DNA of 64,000 bases from Trifolium pratense (GCF_020283565.1 NC_060064.1:21286337-21350336), one strand, 5' to 3'; counted from the stretch's first letter, positions 48,169-61,106 are shown. A program made the numbers and translations. The notes: generated by a model not told the origin, from the sequence alone.

Positions 48169-49368
48169 AAAGAAGGTATGTCATGCAGCTTGTGCATTTA
48201 ATATTGTATCTTAAAAACGTAAAAAATTGTCTTTCTAATATTAACTTTATCTTTTATTTCTTTTTATAATATGTCTAATAAATTTCCTAAAGACACTGTT
48301 TAGCATGACCCTTAAAGTAAAAGCACATATTAATATTTTTCAAATAATAATATCCAATTGTCAAAAAAATAATAATATCCAATTAAACTCTAAAATATCA
48401 AAATAAAAGTGTCTCGGAGCATTTGTTAAACTAGAACTTCGACCCGTGTGGTGCACGAGTCTAATCAGCCGTAATATGTAACAATAAAAAAAAAATTGGA
48501 TAAAATTCATACAACCGAAATTATGTTATATTTCGAAATACTTTCTTATATTTCTTATAGACTACATTGAAAGTTTTATTTGTATCTTTTCAAATTTATT
48601 TTGGAATTGTATATTTGAAATATTTGGAATTGAATTAAATAGTGGAAGTTTCTAGTGAAAATTTATTTAGTTTAATGTGTAAAATGAAAGGTGTCCTAAA
48701 GAATTAAGGTTGAAAATTAGGTAACGGGTTAAAAAAAATTACAAAACTAATAAATAAATTTTCCTTTAATCGACGAAGATTAGTTAACTAAGAATTTTGT
48801 AATGTAAAATTTTTCAACATGTGCGGTGCAAAATTATGCTTATTATAGGCGCAAAACAATTTTTTTTAGCAGCCAAACGTTGATTGACACACATAAATTA
48901 AGAATGTGGGTTGGCTTATTATAGGCGCAAATAAAAAAACAGCAACCAAACATTGATTGATACGCATAGATTAAGATTAATTGATAGCAAAATTATGAAT
49001 GTGGGATAGCTTATTATAGACACAAATAAAAAAAAATAGCAACCAAGCATTAATTGATACGCATAGAATAAAGTTAATTGTTAGCAAAATTAAGAATGTG
49101 TGTAACGCCCCAAATTTAGAATTAATTAATAATTTTTGTAGGAGTTGTTGTGTTGATTATTGATAATTATTTAATTATTGTGTGTGATGAGTAATTAAAT
49201 AATTAATGAATAAATGAGTAGAATGATAAGTTGAAAATATAAGTGAAGAAAGAGTAGGCATGAGGTGTAGAAATTATATAATAGGTGGAGAGGGGGTGTG
49301 AATAACAAAGAATAGTAAAATAGTAGAAATAATAAAATTGGGCCTACTAGAAAGAAAAACCAATTAAG

Positions 49369-49622
49369 ATGTTTTCTCTTCCCCCCTCCCATGAATCTTT
49401 TATACCCCCAATATTCCAATTTTGCCCTTGTAGAAAAATTCGGTTCGCAGAAACCGAATTTTTTCTAGTGCAAATTCAAAGTAAATTTTGGTTTTTAGAA
49501 ACCGAAATTTGTTTTCAAGGCAAAAAAAAACTTCGGTTTCTACGAACCGAAGTTTTTTCAAGGGCAAAATTGTAAACTCAGGGGGGGATAAAAGATTCAC
49601 GGGGGGTGGGGAGAGAAAACAT
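49369..49622. mobile_element. Foldback element with nested ttcggtt hairpins
   Basis: The outer arms 'gttttctcttcccccctccc' and 'ggggagagaaaac' flank three inner hairpins built from 'ttcggttcgcagaaaccgaa', 'ttttggtttttagaaaccga' and 'ttcggtttctacgaaccgaa'. About 254 bp. It produces overlapping open frames on both strands that are artefacts of the palindrome. Confidence 0.75.
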
Positions 49623-49690
49623 CACCAATTAATAGATAAAGACATAATTTTCCTTCATGGGAAGGAAATCTCACGTAATTATTCCTATAA

Positions 49691-50072
49691 GGGTCTGTTT
49701 GGTAAAAATAAGCTATAAGCTAGCTGATAGCTGAAAAGCTAGCTTATAGCTGATAGCTGAAAAATTAGTTTATTGAAATTAAAGTGTTTGGTAAAATTAG
49801 CTTTTAAAGTGGTTATTAAATATAAAATTACATAATTGATAGTGGGTAGTTTATTTTTTAGAGTGGGTAGTTATTAAATTAAAGGGTAAAAATGGAATAA
49901 AGTGTAAAAAGCTATAAGCTATAAGCTCAAATGCTACTTGAAATAGCATCTGAAAAAAAGTTATAAGCTAGTACAAAAAGCTTGTTACCAAACACCTCTA
50001 ATTTTTTGAAACAAGCTTATAAGCTCATATAATAAGCTATAAGCTAGCTTATTTGTGTTACCAAACAGAGCC
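49691..50072. mobile_element. TAA-flanked palindromic MITE, copy A
   Basis: Starts GGGTCTGTTTGGTAAAAATA and ends 'gtgttaccaaacagagcc', with TAA on both sides (49688-49690 and 50073-50075). Subterminal 'agctataagctagct' repeats fold back. A 3-bp TAA duplication suggests a PIF/Harbinger (Tourist-like) origin. 382 bp, non-coding; same family as the copies at 56011, 56428, 60651 and 61107. Confidence 0.85.
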
Positions 50073-50094
50073 TAAGTAGATTATGATTAGGAGG

Positions 50095-50440
50095 TAAATT
50101 CTAATATGGACCACTTCATCAAGTGGTCCATGGTGGACCAGTCATGAATAACATTATAACGAATACGAATTTTATAAAATCTACCGTTGGATTGAAAATT
50201 TATATCATATAGATCATCCATAGAAAAATTTAGAAAAATTGAAAATCATTTGATATGTTCTTGAGACACATCAAGATTAACGGTTTATTAAATAACGTAA
50301 ATATTGACGGGTCTCAATAACATATCATATGATTTTCAAAAAATTTTAAAAAATTTATGGATGATTTATACGATATAAACTTTCAATCCAACAATGAATT
50401 TCGTAAAATTCATATTCGGTAGATTACTTGTCCGTGATGA
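50095..50440. mobile_element. Foldback MITE
   Basis: 'ccgttggattgaaaatttat' and 'catccatagaaaaattt' on the left are complemented by 'aaatttatggatgattt' and 'ataaactttcaatccaac' on the right. About 345 bp in all. No coding sequence. Confidence 0.6.
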
Positions 50441-51040
50441 TGACTTGTGAAGGTAGCATTAGCCATGATTAGGATAGAATCAAATTGAAAATTATCTATC
50501 CACTTTTTGCTAAAAAGAAACAAGGTAAGAGAAAGAAAGAAAAGAGGAGCAAGGGAAAAAGAGAGATACACGTACGAGAGGGACAAGAGAAAAAAAAAAC
50601 TCACAACTGACATAAGATAATTGCTATTCCAAGTAAGGGTGTTTAACAATTCATTTATGTTTCTGAATTTCTGAATAGTATGGGTTTAATTGTTATCCTT
50701 CCTTTCCGTTTTTATTTATTACACGTGTTTTTGTTAGTTGTTGTTGTTGTTGTTGTTTTTTTTTGACTAAATAAAAGATATTCATTCATTCAAATTGATA
50801 AGAGTATATCGATGCAATACAAATTAAAATCGCTAAAAACAAAAAGGATGAATCTGCGAACAAACTCACAGCATCCGTGTTAATAGCATCAAACGGCATA
50901 TTGCAAAAGCCTACATATTTGACTATATTGAAGTTTCCGGAACATTCATGTCGCCGGATCTGTAGCGTTGATGGTACAAAAGTCATTGATTGGATCTGCA
51001 CTGGATCAACCTTAATCTTCAAACCTGAAACAAATGAACA

Positions 51041-51118
51041 CCGCACAAAGACGGGACAACAATACTCCGCACTAAGACGGGATAACAATACTCCGCACTA
51101 AGACGGGACAACAATACT
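51041..51118. repeat. Three tandem copies of a 26-bp unit
   Basis: The unit begins 'ccgcactaagacgggacaac' and ends 'aatact', repeated exactly three times with two substitutions. It is an imperfect minisatellite in non-coding DNA. Confidence 0.9.
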
Positions 51119-51356
51119 GAAAATCAAAACAAATGATAAAATCGCAAAGATGAAAACAAAACTATAAGACTTAAACTATGTGAAAATCACTTATTTGTAT
51201 TAAAAAGCAAGAAGAAAAAAATGTAAAGGGGTGATTTTAGGCCAAAAATTGACCTAAAACCACCCCTCTATGGGTGAGAGAAGAAGAAGAAAATCAAAAA
51301 GAGTTTTAGGGCCGGCGGTGGTTCTTAGAAATCGTATTGTTGATACTCAAATCCAC

Positions 51357-51406
<50 letters not shown>
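51357..51406. repeat. (GTT)n microsatellite
   Basis: About 16 uninterrupted GTT triplets, non-coding context. Confidence 0.95.
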
Positions 51407-53420
51407 GTGCTTGTTTCGGAATCGAGTTTTTATGCCTTAGTCTATTGAATTTTGGGACTGTTGTTGTTGTTTTTGATGTCCACGTTGCTTGAATTCATTT
51501 AAATTGAAATACCTTGTGAGTAGTTATTGTACGTTGATGTTAGGGTCCCGTAGGAATAATCACATCAACATTTAGAGACATGTAATTAGAGTTTGGTTTT
51601 GAATTACATAATTGAGCAAGCGGAATGATTTTGGAGTTATGGTGATTGGTCACCGATAGAAATTTAGCAAGTGTACTAAATAGTCGTCAAGTAATAAAAT
51701 TTATAAAGTTCGTATTCGTAGGGATTGTTTCAATCTCGACAAAACAATTAAATTAATTTAGGATTAATAATTAAAATGCAAAGGGGGGAGTTTAACTTGG
51801 TTTGAATTTTTATCATAAACTTATAAATAACTTGGGATTCAAATTGAATGAAAGAAAAATGATTGATCCTTTTGGTTCATCTAATTACTGTTTCTCTTGG
51901 TAATTTCATGTATGATTACAAATTACTCAATTCAGTTTCACGATTAGATTAAATAAAAAATGATTATGCTCAATGTCTTGGTAACATAATTCTCTCTCTT
52001 GATCATCGATTCCTAATGTCTTAGGTAATCTATGATCAATTGAGGTTTACAAACTTTAATCTTTTAATCTCAATTAACAATCCGAAATGTCTTAAGTGAA
52101 AGTTAATTGATCAATCATTCCTAGATTGATCATTCATTCCTATCGTCATAGTAAAACAAATAATTGAAATCATTACACAATTGATCAAGTCATGCAAGAC
52201 ATTAAGCACAAGGAATAATTGAAGAAACTAACTTCGTAATTCATTGATCATATCATATGATAATCACATTATTCAAGAAAAATAACAATTAGAATCCCCT
52301 AGGACCAATCAAGAATTTAGCTACACATAGTAAAATAGAAATCAATCAACAAAGGAAGAAATTAAAACCAATCTTATGTGCTGCTTGTATCCGTTCCTTC
52401 AATTTCCTTCTTCCTCTGCTTCAACTTCCTCGTCCTGTAGCGTGTTGTTGCTGTACGTGATGTGTTGCTCCTCTTGGGCGTGATCCCCTTTTTTTTTTGA
52501 ACAGTGCGCAGCTCTTTTCTTATATGCCATATGCAATGAATCCTCATGTAACTTCTTGGGCCACTTTGGGATAAGACCACGTTGCATTTTCTTGGGTCAT
52601 CCATTGGTTTGTTTTCTATTCACACCAACCCATTATACTAAAACACCTATTAATAATTTTTGCACTCAACCATAAACATGTTAAGTTGAACCAAGAAAAT
52701 AAAAACAACATAAAATATTATTTTAATAGAGAAAAACACTTAATTGACTCAATAAACCAATAATTGCAATTTATTTAAAATGACTCCAAATTAAACACTA
52801 AACTAATAAAATGATATTAAAACTTATTAAAAAGACTAAAAATAGCGACTGATGAGGACTCATCAGTCACTAATTTTAGAAGCAAGTGTTGTTGGTGATT
52901 CAAAGATGTAATATTAAATTGTTATCACAGGATGGTAGATTAATATTAAGAATGATTTATGTAGTGGCTGAACTAGTTGTGAGGATTATATCGAAGCATT
53001 TAAAGTGGGTGCGGTCAAACTTGTCAATTTGTCATAATGTGAGGAAACCTATGGATAAAATTACAATATGGTTCCTACTACTTTAGATAGGTCCTGATTC
53101 ATACGAGCATGAGGGGCTATTTTGGTGATATTTCTCCGCTGTCTAGTAAGGCTAATTAATTGAGTTCATTGAATTAAAATTGATAATTTGAGTCGCTAAA
53201 TCATGACGTTTTCGTTGTTGTTAATGATGCTGAACCGTGTTGCTATAATGATGTTGGCGTAATGATGTTATTCGTGTTTTTGAAATAATGACGTTGTTAA
53301 ATGATGTTGTTAATTAGGAACATGACTATGTATTCATTCATGTGTCTAATGATATCGAGTCCTAATGATGTCGTAATGATGTTGTCAATGATGTTGTAGA
53401 ATGATGCCGAACTATTGACG

Positions 53421-53550
53421 TTGATCCCCCATTATGTAAAACTGGTATGACGATGATCCTCCATGATATAAAACTGGAATTTGTGGTGATCCCCCATGAT
53501 ATAAAACTGGAATTAGTATTGATCCTACATGATGTAAAATTGGAATGGAT
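53421..53550. repeat. Four degenerate ~36-bp tandem repeats
   Basis: The unit 'gatcccccatgatataaaac' plus 'tggaattxgtg' recurs four times with changes. Upstream, 53210-53420, a looser 'aatgatgttg' repetition continues the pattern. Confidence 0.8.
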
Positions 53551-54539
53551 GTTGATATTGTTGACTTATTGTTTTTTTTAATAATTGTGCTTGTTTATGG
53601 TTGATATTCTTTGTGATTGTATTACTTACCCCTTGTTGTTTCCCTTTTCTGGCTTGACCCTACGGTGTGCAACCGTAGATTTTCAGGTAGGTGAGAGCAG
53701 CACTAGACCTAGTTCGGCGACGGCGTTAGAGAGCTGTCTACTTTATTGCTTTAGTCTATGAGTCGTTTTGTTAGGAAGTTCTATGGGGGAACTATAAATG
53801 TCAATTCAATTATTGTATTGCTTTGAGAATTTTAAAAATTGGATTATGTCGTTTCCTTTTAAAACTTTGTTGATTTGGAATTCTTCGGACGATCTATTTT
53901 TATTTTAAAAGCTTAATTCTGCTCATTATTATTAACTAATTGATGTGAAGTAGTGTAACACTCTCTTTTAAATAATTTAAGAATCTATTTTATAAATAAA
54001 ATTAAGGGGTAAAGTTTGGGTGTTACAATATGGGTCACTCAATAAAAGAGGGAAAAAATGATAATGATGTGAAATAAATTTATGTCATATATGTGAGGGT
54101 TAAGAGATGAGATTCCTAACGTTAATCATAATTAAAGAAAATGCTTTAGTGGTTGAAAGACTTTATTGTACGCAAAGGAGGCAGGTTCGATTATCATGTT
54201 AGACAAATTTGTATTTTTTTAATATAAAGTCTCAGTAAAAAGAGAGGGTGGAAAATTAGGTTTAAGGTTAACATTTCGGAACAAACTTAGAATATAAGAG
54301 ATATTGCTCGAGGGAATTTTGTTAAGCATACTAAAAAAAAAGATAAACTTAATGTTAGAAAGTAAGATTTTACCCTTTTAAGGTATTGAATGAACAAGTT
54401 TCAAAATAAAATTTCGTTATTAATAAATTTAACTAATACAAGCAATTTTAATATTTTTCTAAAATATTTAACTAATTTTATTTTATAGATTCAACATATT
54501 TGACTAATTCTAATCTAGTGCATTTACCGACTTTTGTAC

Positions 54540-54840
54540 TACCTTCGTCCATAATAATAAGATCCTGTTTGACAAAAATGTATTATTCATTTACCTTATT
54601 TTGACCGTATTTTTTTAATAATATATAAATATAAATAGAATTTTTCTAACATGTGCAACCTTGCACAGGATAAGAAAAATTCATATAAATATTAACATAT
54701 AACATCTTGTTCAATTTGTTTTAATGAGTATTTTTAAAATATTAAATTTTTATTAATAGACAATTAAAAATATTAGTTATCAAAATTGTACATTGATATA
54801 CGTACAGTGGTCAAACAGAATCTTATAATTATGAACAAAA
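54540..54840. mobile_element. Stowaway-like element remnant
   Basis: 'actaccttcgtccataataa' and 'gtattattcatttaccttat' at the left resemble the element at 61765. At the right 'gtacagtggtcaaacagaat' mirrors 'cctgtttgac'. Decayed. Confidence 0.45.
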
Positions 54841-55672
54841 ATAATATTTTTCTTTTTCTTTTCTACTGTACAATATATATTTTTTTCCTCGAACCAAACA
54901 CACCTTTGAAAACAACAATAAATATAAATAATGAAGAATTGGCGGCTACAACATTTGTGGGCTGACACAAATAAATCTAAGAGCACCACACGTGTAATAG
55001 TCGTAAGCGTGGGCCATTGGAATATAATTATGGTAGTTAGCGTGTCGGATAATGGGAAGAAAATCTAGGTGAGCTCCAACAACTTGTAGTATTTTCTTTA
55101 TCATCAATGACGTGATTCATAACTTTATGTCTTTATTAGGCTAATGTATTGGAATATAATTACGGTAGTTTTTGTCATAATGATCCCCGATATTAGTTTT
55201 TGTCAAAGAACCGTTTGATAAAGATGACGTGGACATTTTGTTGACTTTATTAATCAATACGTGTCACTTTTTTTAAAATTCGATGTCACATAGGCGCGTG
55301 CAGTGACCATATTGAAGGTAAAATAGAACAAAAAGGAAGGTAAACATTGAAGAACCAAAATGACCATTTTAGATGAACATTGAGATACTAAATTGACTGA
55401 AATAGAAAATAACCTTCAAATATAAAATCCTAAATAAATCTCTATCTTCTTCCTCTTCTCATCTCCATAACCATTTTCGAAAAGTTGAAAGATGAAAGAA
55501 GTTCCACCATTTTCGCAGCAAAGAGAGGCTTTAACTACCTAAATTGGAAGTCAATCATCATTCACATGGAAGGTAAAAACTTGATTCATTGATTAATTAA
55601 TTTATTGTTATAGGAATATCATGTGCACATGCTAGCTATTGCTGCAATTGCCTATAAGAATCACAAAGCTAC

Positions 55673-55962
55673 TCCCTCCTGACACAAATATAAGTAAAAA
55701 ATGTTGTTTACGCGATTTTTAAGAAATTTAGTTAAGTATAGTTAATTTTCTTGATTTAATGTAAAACATGAGTTAAGTTTATTATATTATCCATTTTGAA
55801 AAGTGTAAAAATGAAATAAATGTCTAAAATAAAATAGAATTAAATAATGATATATTAGGAATAGTAATATCAATTATTTTAAAAGTAGTTAATTTTTGCT
55901 TATAATAATGACCAAAATTTGAAGTGTTTTTCTTCTTCTTATATTAGTGTCCGGAGGAAGTA
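55673..55962. mobile_element. Stowaway-like MITE
   Basis: The left end 'tactccctcctgacacaaat' and the right end 'ttagtgtccggaggaagta' are inverted repeats, with 'ataagtaaaaaatg' as subterminal sequence. About 290 bp, non-coding. Confidence 0.65.
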
Positions 55963-56010
55963 AGGATTATTGTAGTGGGTGGTTGACACTTGGTGCATAC
56001 AAAGCATCAT

Positions 56011-56411
56011 ACGTCTGTTTGGTAAAAATAAGCTATAAGCTAGCTGATAGCTGATAAGCTAGCTGATAGCTGAAAAGCTAGCTTATAGCTGATAGCTGAA
56101 AAGCTAGCTTATTGAAATTAAAGTGTTTGGTAAAATTAGCTTTTAAAGTGGTTATTAAATATAAAATTACATAATTGATAGTGGGTAGTTTATTTTTTAG
56201 AGTGAGTAGTTATTAAATTAAAGGGTAAATGTGGAATAAAATGTAAAAAGCTATAAGCTATAAGCTCAAATGCTACTTGAAATAGCATCTGAAAAAAAGC
56301 TATAAGCTAGTACAAAAAGCTTGTTACCAAACACCTCTAATTTTTTGAAACAAGCTTATAAGCTCGTATAATAAGCTATAAGCTAGCTTATTTGTGTTAC
56401 CAAACAGAGCC
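56011..56411. mobile_element. Palindromic MITE, copy B
   Basis: Same family as copy A, from 'cgtctgtttggtaaaaataa' to 'gtgttaccaaacagagcc'. The flanks do not show a clean TAA pair, so the left edge is probably altered. Very similar to copies A and C. Confidence 0.8.
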
Positions 56412-56427
56412 AATGTGTTTGCTCTAA

Positions 56428-56828
56428 GGGTCTGTTTGGTAAAAATAAGCTATAAGCTAGCTGATAACTGATAAGCTAGCTGATAGCTGAAAAGCTAGCT
56501 TATAGCTGATAGCTGAAAAGCTAGCTAATTGAAATTAAAGTGTTTGGTAAAATTAGCTTTTGAAGTGGTTAATAAATATAAAATGACATAATTGATAGTG
56601 GGTAGTTTATTTTTTAGAGTGGGTAGTTATTAAATTAAAGGGTAAAAATGGAATAAAGTGTAAAAAACTATAAGCTATAAGCTCAAACGCTACTTGAAAT
56701 AACATCCGGAAAAAAGCTATAAGCTAGTAAAAAAAGCTTGTTACCAAACACCTCTAATTTTTTGAAACAAGCTTATAAGCTCATAGAATAAGCTATAAGC
56801 TAGCTTATTTGTGTTACCAAACATACCC
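56428..56828. mobile_element. TAA-flanked palindromic MITE, copy C
   Basis: Starts GGGTCTGTTTGG directly after TAA (56425-56427) and ends 'ttaccaaacataccc' before TAA (56829-56831). Only 16 bp separate it from copy B, in the same orientation. Confidence 0.85.
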
Positions 56829-56839
56829 TAAACATAATT

Positions 56840-58180
56840 GTCTTCGTTTCACATAAGCAATCAAGCTTCAACCAAAATGTGAGGATGATGTGGAGAAAAT
56901 TTTACATAGTACATACAAATTATACAAATTAAACTCTTTGAAAATACTATTTTAGAATCATATTTTAGAAAAGTTTTTAAATTTTTTGGATTTCGAGTTC
57001 CAAAAAAAATTATTTACCAAAAATGTTAAATTTTTATTTTACTCTTTTCTTACATAAAAAGCCTCATTTTAATGTTCACTTTAAGCCTCACAACATATTG
57101 GGCAGGGCTTGTTCGCGATTTGAATCATATGGGATCGATTGAACATAATTAATTATCCTCTCATTTCTTCCTTTTGGAAATGAGGTGTCGTTGAATATAT
57201 ATATATATATATATAAGGCAAACGTCTGTGGAAAAGTATTTTAGTCTGCAAATACATACATTGCATTATGCATTTATAATATGCTGCTAATCTAGAAGAA
57301 AAGATCTTAACTAAATGATATAGAATTTTTCAAAAAAATGGAAAGAAAGGAAAAAAAAAGTCACAAAGAACAGCAATGACAATTAATACAGTCCAAGATG
57401 AATTCAACACCGACCTTAATCCTAAATTGATTTAGTATATATTATCGTTATCCTTTGTAGTCAAATGTTTGCTGTCTCATGTCGGTTAGGTTGATGGGTG
57501 GGGCTTATGTTATGTCCCCATCTGTATAAAAAAAATAGAATTAAAAAGTTGATTGGTACAAATAAATACTGGACATGATGAAAACTATAAGAAGTCTTCA
57601 AAATCTTTATAAGATTATAAAGGTTTTATCATTCACGCTTAAGAATTAAGATCTCTAGGAAGAATTTGTGAGGATAAATAATCCCACATTATTTTGTCAA
57701 AAAAAATAAATAAATAAATAATCCCATATTATTATGTTTTTTTAGCAAATTTTGATTATTGAACTTTGAAGTGACGCCAGACGACAAACGAAAATATGCA
57801 ACTGACAAAGAAATTAAATACATTGAGAAAAGACTCATCTATCTAAAGCCCTTCAAAAAGAGCACATAAGCCTTGCGATGTCAAAGGAAAATTGTGGAAC
57901 ATAACTTTGAGAATTACAAAGAGAAGTCTAAGATAGATAATGATAAATTTTATCTTATTCGCCCACGTAGATATCATAAAACTCATTATAAAAATTGTGG
58001 GTATGGATAATATCTTATTAATATTATAGGTAAAATATATTAATTAAAATTTAATAAATAAATATAATTTGCACAAAAATTGATACACCAACTCTTTCTT
58101 TCTTTCTTTGTGTGTGAGGTGGGCTTTTTCAATGTACCGGTATTTATTTTGCACGTGTCTCTTACCTTTTCTTTGTACAT
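56840..58180. other. AT-rich intergenic stretch
   Basis: No gene supported. Contains a short AT microsatellite near 57197-57215 and unassigned low-complexity DNA up to the 3' end of the LINE fragment. Confidence 0.5.
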
Positions 58181-58184
58181 GTGA

Positions 58185-59465
58185 TTTTTTTTGGTTACAT
58201 AAGAGAAGAAAAGAAAAGAAGACAACAATGGGATTACTCCCTAATAAACTCTACACCCCAAGCATCATCCAAAAGAGGTCTCAACAAATCACTAGGCGGA
58301 GTAGAGATCTTCACCAAAGGCGAGTTCGAGATAGCACCCATTTTTGCCAAAACATCCGCACAAGCATTTCCCTCACGCAGCGTGTGAGTAATAACCACCT
58401 CCTAGTCATTTTCTAGCATCCTCCGAATACTATGAATCTCATTAGCAAAACGGTGATGCGCTGTGACGTCTTGCTTGATTAAATTAACTGTGAGCAACGA
58501 ATCCGAGCAACAGAGAACTTTACGGTAACCATTCTCCCAACATAACTTTAATCCTTGCCATATAGCGATGATTTCAGCACATAAAATATTTTTAACTGTT
58601 GCCGCTCCATAAAACCCCAAATAAAATCACCATGGTTGTCTCTTAGCAACCCGCCATAACCTGCAGAATTTATCGAACTTAGCAAGCTTCCATCTACATT
58701 AAGACACACGGTATCTGTTGCTGGACGGGACCAGCTCACACGTCTTTGAGAAACAACGCTTTCCCCCATTGATGCTGGAGAATTAAATGTGGCTGCACAA
58801 GCTAATACTAGAGAATGAATTTTGGCCACAATAGTATCAACACGTTCTCTATGATGGTTAAACACCAAGTCATTCCTTGCACACCCAATAAACCATATTA
58901 TAATAAAGATAATATTACCATGTTGTTTTTCCACTTTCTTACACCAGGAAATGCAATCAGCACTTTGAAGAGAAGAAGGGATACCATGTAAACCACACAT
59001 GTTCCAAACACTAATTGATTCATCACAGAGGAACAAGCAGTGATCAATGGTTTCTGCAGACGCTGAACATCGAGGGCAGAGGTCAGTCGAGCAAACATGT
59101 CGATGGTGAAGAATTTCTCTAGTTGGAATAGATTCATGAACTAGCTGCCAGAGGAAAAATTGTATATTCGCCGGAATACAAAGTTGCCAAATCCACTTCC
59201 AACCGGTGAGGTTGTTGATATGCATAGGGTCCAGAAGCCAAATATAGGCGTCTTTAGTAGAGTATACGCCTGAGCTAGCATTATGCCAAGTCCAAATATC
59301 CGGGAGATCGCTCACAATACAAGGTTGTAGTGATTTGATAGCATCAACCACATATTGAGGGAGATTAGTATAGAGGTGTTGCAGATTCCACTCTCCATTA
59401 TTCCATACCTCATTAATCTTCAAAGACGTATCATGAATATCAACAAACGGAACTATAGTACATCC

Positions 59466-59470
<5 letters not shown>
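58185..59470 (-). pseudogene. LINE (non-LTR retrotransposon) 3' fragment: zinc-binding and RNase H region
   Basis: Read on the minus strand, the frame enters after an (ATT)n run. It carries a reverse-transcriptase zinc-binding type segment (WIWQLCIPANIQFFLWQ, then CPRCSASAETIDHCLFLC) and an RNase H-like domain with CLNVDGSL, AEIIAIWQG and CCSDSLLTV holding the acidic residues. A one-base frameshift occurs near 58612-58620 in a G run. A TAG at 58404-58402 interrupts the last stretch before THTLREGNACAD, and the natural stop is at 58236-58234. An A8 tract (58192-58185 on the sense strand) is consistent with a LINE poly(A) tail. The reverse transcriptase and endonuclease are absent. It is a dead, 5'-truncated insertion. 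Confidence 0.85.

Positions 59471-59505
<35 letters not shown>
59466..59505. repeat. (ATT)n microsatellite
   Basis: About 13 ATT repeats at the 5' boundary of the LINE fragment. Translation gives a run of isoleucines, which is an artefact of the repeat. Confidence 0.9.
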
Positions 59506-60212
59506 AACAAAAATAATTGTTTAGATTTATTTGAAAATTTACAAAAGGGCTACTTCGTAGGAGAATGGATTTTCTATTTTTTTTTTCTTCTCATGTTCTT
59601 CAATTTTGTCAATCCTCATCTTTCGATTCACCTTTTTCTTCTTTTCTTCTTCTCTCTCCACCTAAATCAATGGTTAAAAAAAAAATTATATGAATTAATA
59701 TGAGAGTATCCTCTCTCACTTCATAGTCGGTTCATACTTAATTTGTCTCTTTTTCGGTTCAAAATGTACTAGTACTAATTTGATTTTGACTTTTTGACTT
59801 TAGGGAGTAATATTTTCTTGTTTGTGTTTCAACAAGAGTTCGGAAATCTTCAATAGATGCATCTAGCTAATTTGTTTTCGATTGTTTTGAATGGGAGTGT
59901 TCTCGGTGAGAAATTTATATTTGATCACATTCATAAAAAAAAAGTATTCGAAAATAAATTAAATAATATTTACTTTTTAAATTACTAAATGATATAATAT
60001 TTTTATAAGTGTGACCAAATATAATTTTTTTGGTCACATGACCATTTAAAAATATTTGGTTCACTAATTCAACTCAAAGGTTTAGAATTGGTATTTGTAA
60101 GTCGAAAATCAAAGGTAAATATGTGGACTTGGACTTGGCCAGTATCACTCACTACTGCCTTACCTTTTCCAAATAATTGAAAGAAAGAAGTTTAAGTACA
60201 TTACGTTACTTT

Positions 60213-60320
<108 letters not shown>

Positions 60321-60650
60321 GGGCAAACTTTAATTTGTTGGAAAAATTATGTTACTTTAATTTGCAAGTACATTACATTTTTTTCCTATACGAGGCCTTC
60401 GATTATTTAACTAAACCGAAAATGGCATAGCCCTTACAATAAAAAGAAGAACATTAAGAAATTAAAGCTAAGTACAAACTAAGACCCGACAGAAAGATAC
60501 TATGGTTTTGTTTGGCTAACTTATCAGCAAAAAAAATTGCTTTAATCGGATTACAGCTATCTTTTATATACACAAGTACATTACGTTATACATTTGTCTT
60601 CTATTTTGTTGAATATGATGCTTTAGATGAAAATTAAGATCACAAATTAA

Positions 60651-61103
60651 GGCACTGTTTGGTAAGTCCAATAAGCTAGTTTATAGCTTATTGAACTAGC
60701 TTATAAGCTTGTTTGAAAAAAATGTAAAGTGTTTGGTAACGAGCTTCTCTAACTAGCTTATAGCGTTTTTTGAGATGCTATTTCAAGTAGCATATGAGCT
60801 TATAGCTTATAGCTTTTTCATTATATTCCATATTTACCCTCATTAATTTTATTTATTTATTTTTAAAAAATTATAATAACTACTCACTAACACTTACAAA
60901 AAAAAAACTACCCACTAACCATGTATTTTTATGTCATTTTGTACTTACAACAGCTAAATTTGTCAAACACTTTAATTTTATTCTACTAACTTTTCAGCTA
61001 TAAGCTACCGGCCATCGGCTATCAGCTATAAGCTAGCTTTTCAGCTATAAGTTAACTTATCAGCTATCAGCTAGCTTATAGCTTATTTTTACCAAACAGA
61101 ACC
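60651..61103. mobile_element. TAA-flanked palindromic MITE, copy D
   Basis: Starts 'ggcactgtttggtaag' after TAA (60648-60650) and ends 'ttaccaaacagaacc' before TAA (61104-61106). Subterminal 'agctagcttataagc' repeats fold back. More diverged than copies A-C, and 453 bp long because of an expanded centre. Confidence 0.8.
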
Positions 61104-61106
61104 TAA

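Larger units (their letters stand above)
49101..54028 (+). mobile_element. Possible fragmented gypsy-type LTR, interrupted by insertions
   Basis: The text 'tgtaacgccccaaattt' at 49101 and 'aaagtttgggtgttaca' ending near 54028 are typical termini of plant gypsy-type LTRs (TGTAACGCCC...GGGTGTTACA). Between them lie at least three unrelated insertions (49369, 49691, 50095) plus unassigned DNA. No gag-pol frame is present. A solo LTR enlarged by later insertions is one reading; the flanks show no perfect duplication, so this is tentative. Confidence 0.35.

Noticed and set aside
49369..49600. Overlapping open frames on both strands with repeated RFxxTE-type motifs
   Set aside because: Produced by palindromic repeats of the foldback element, not by a gene.
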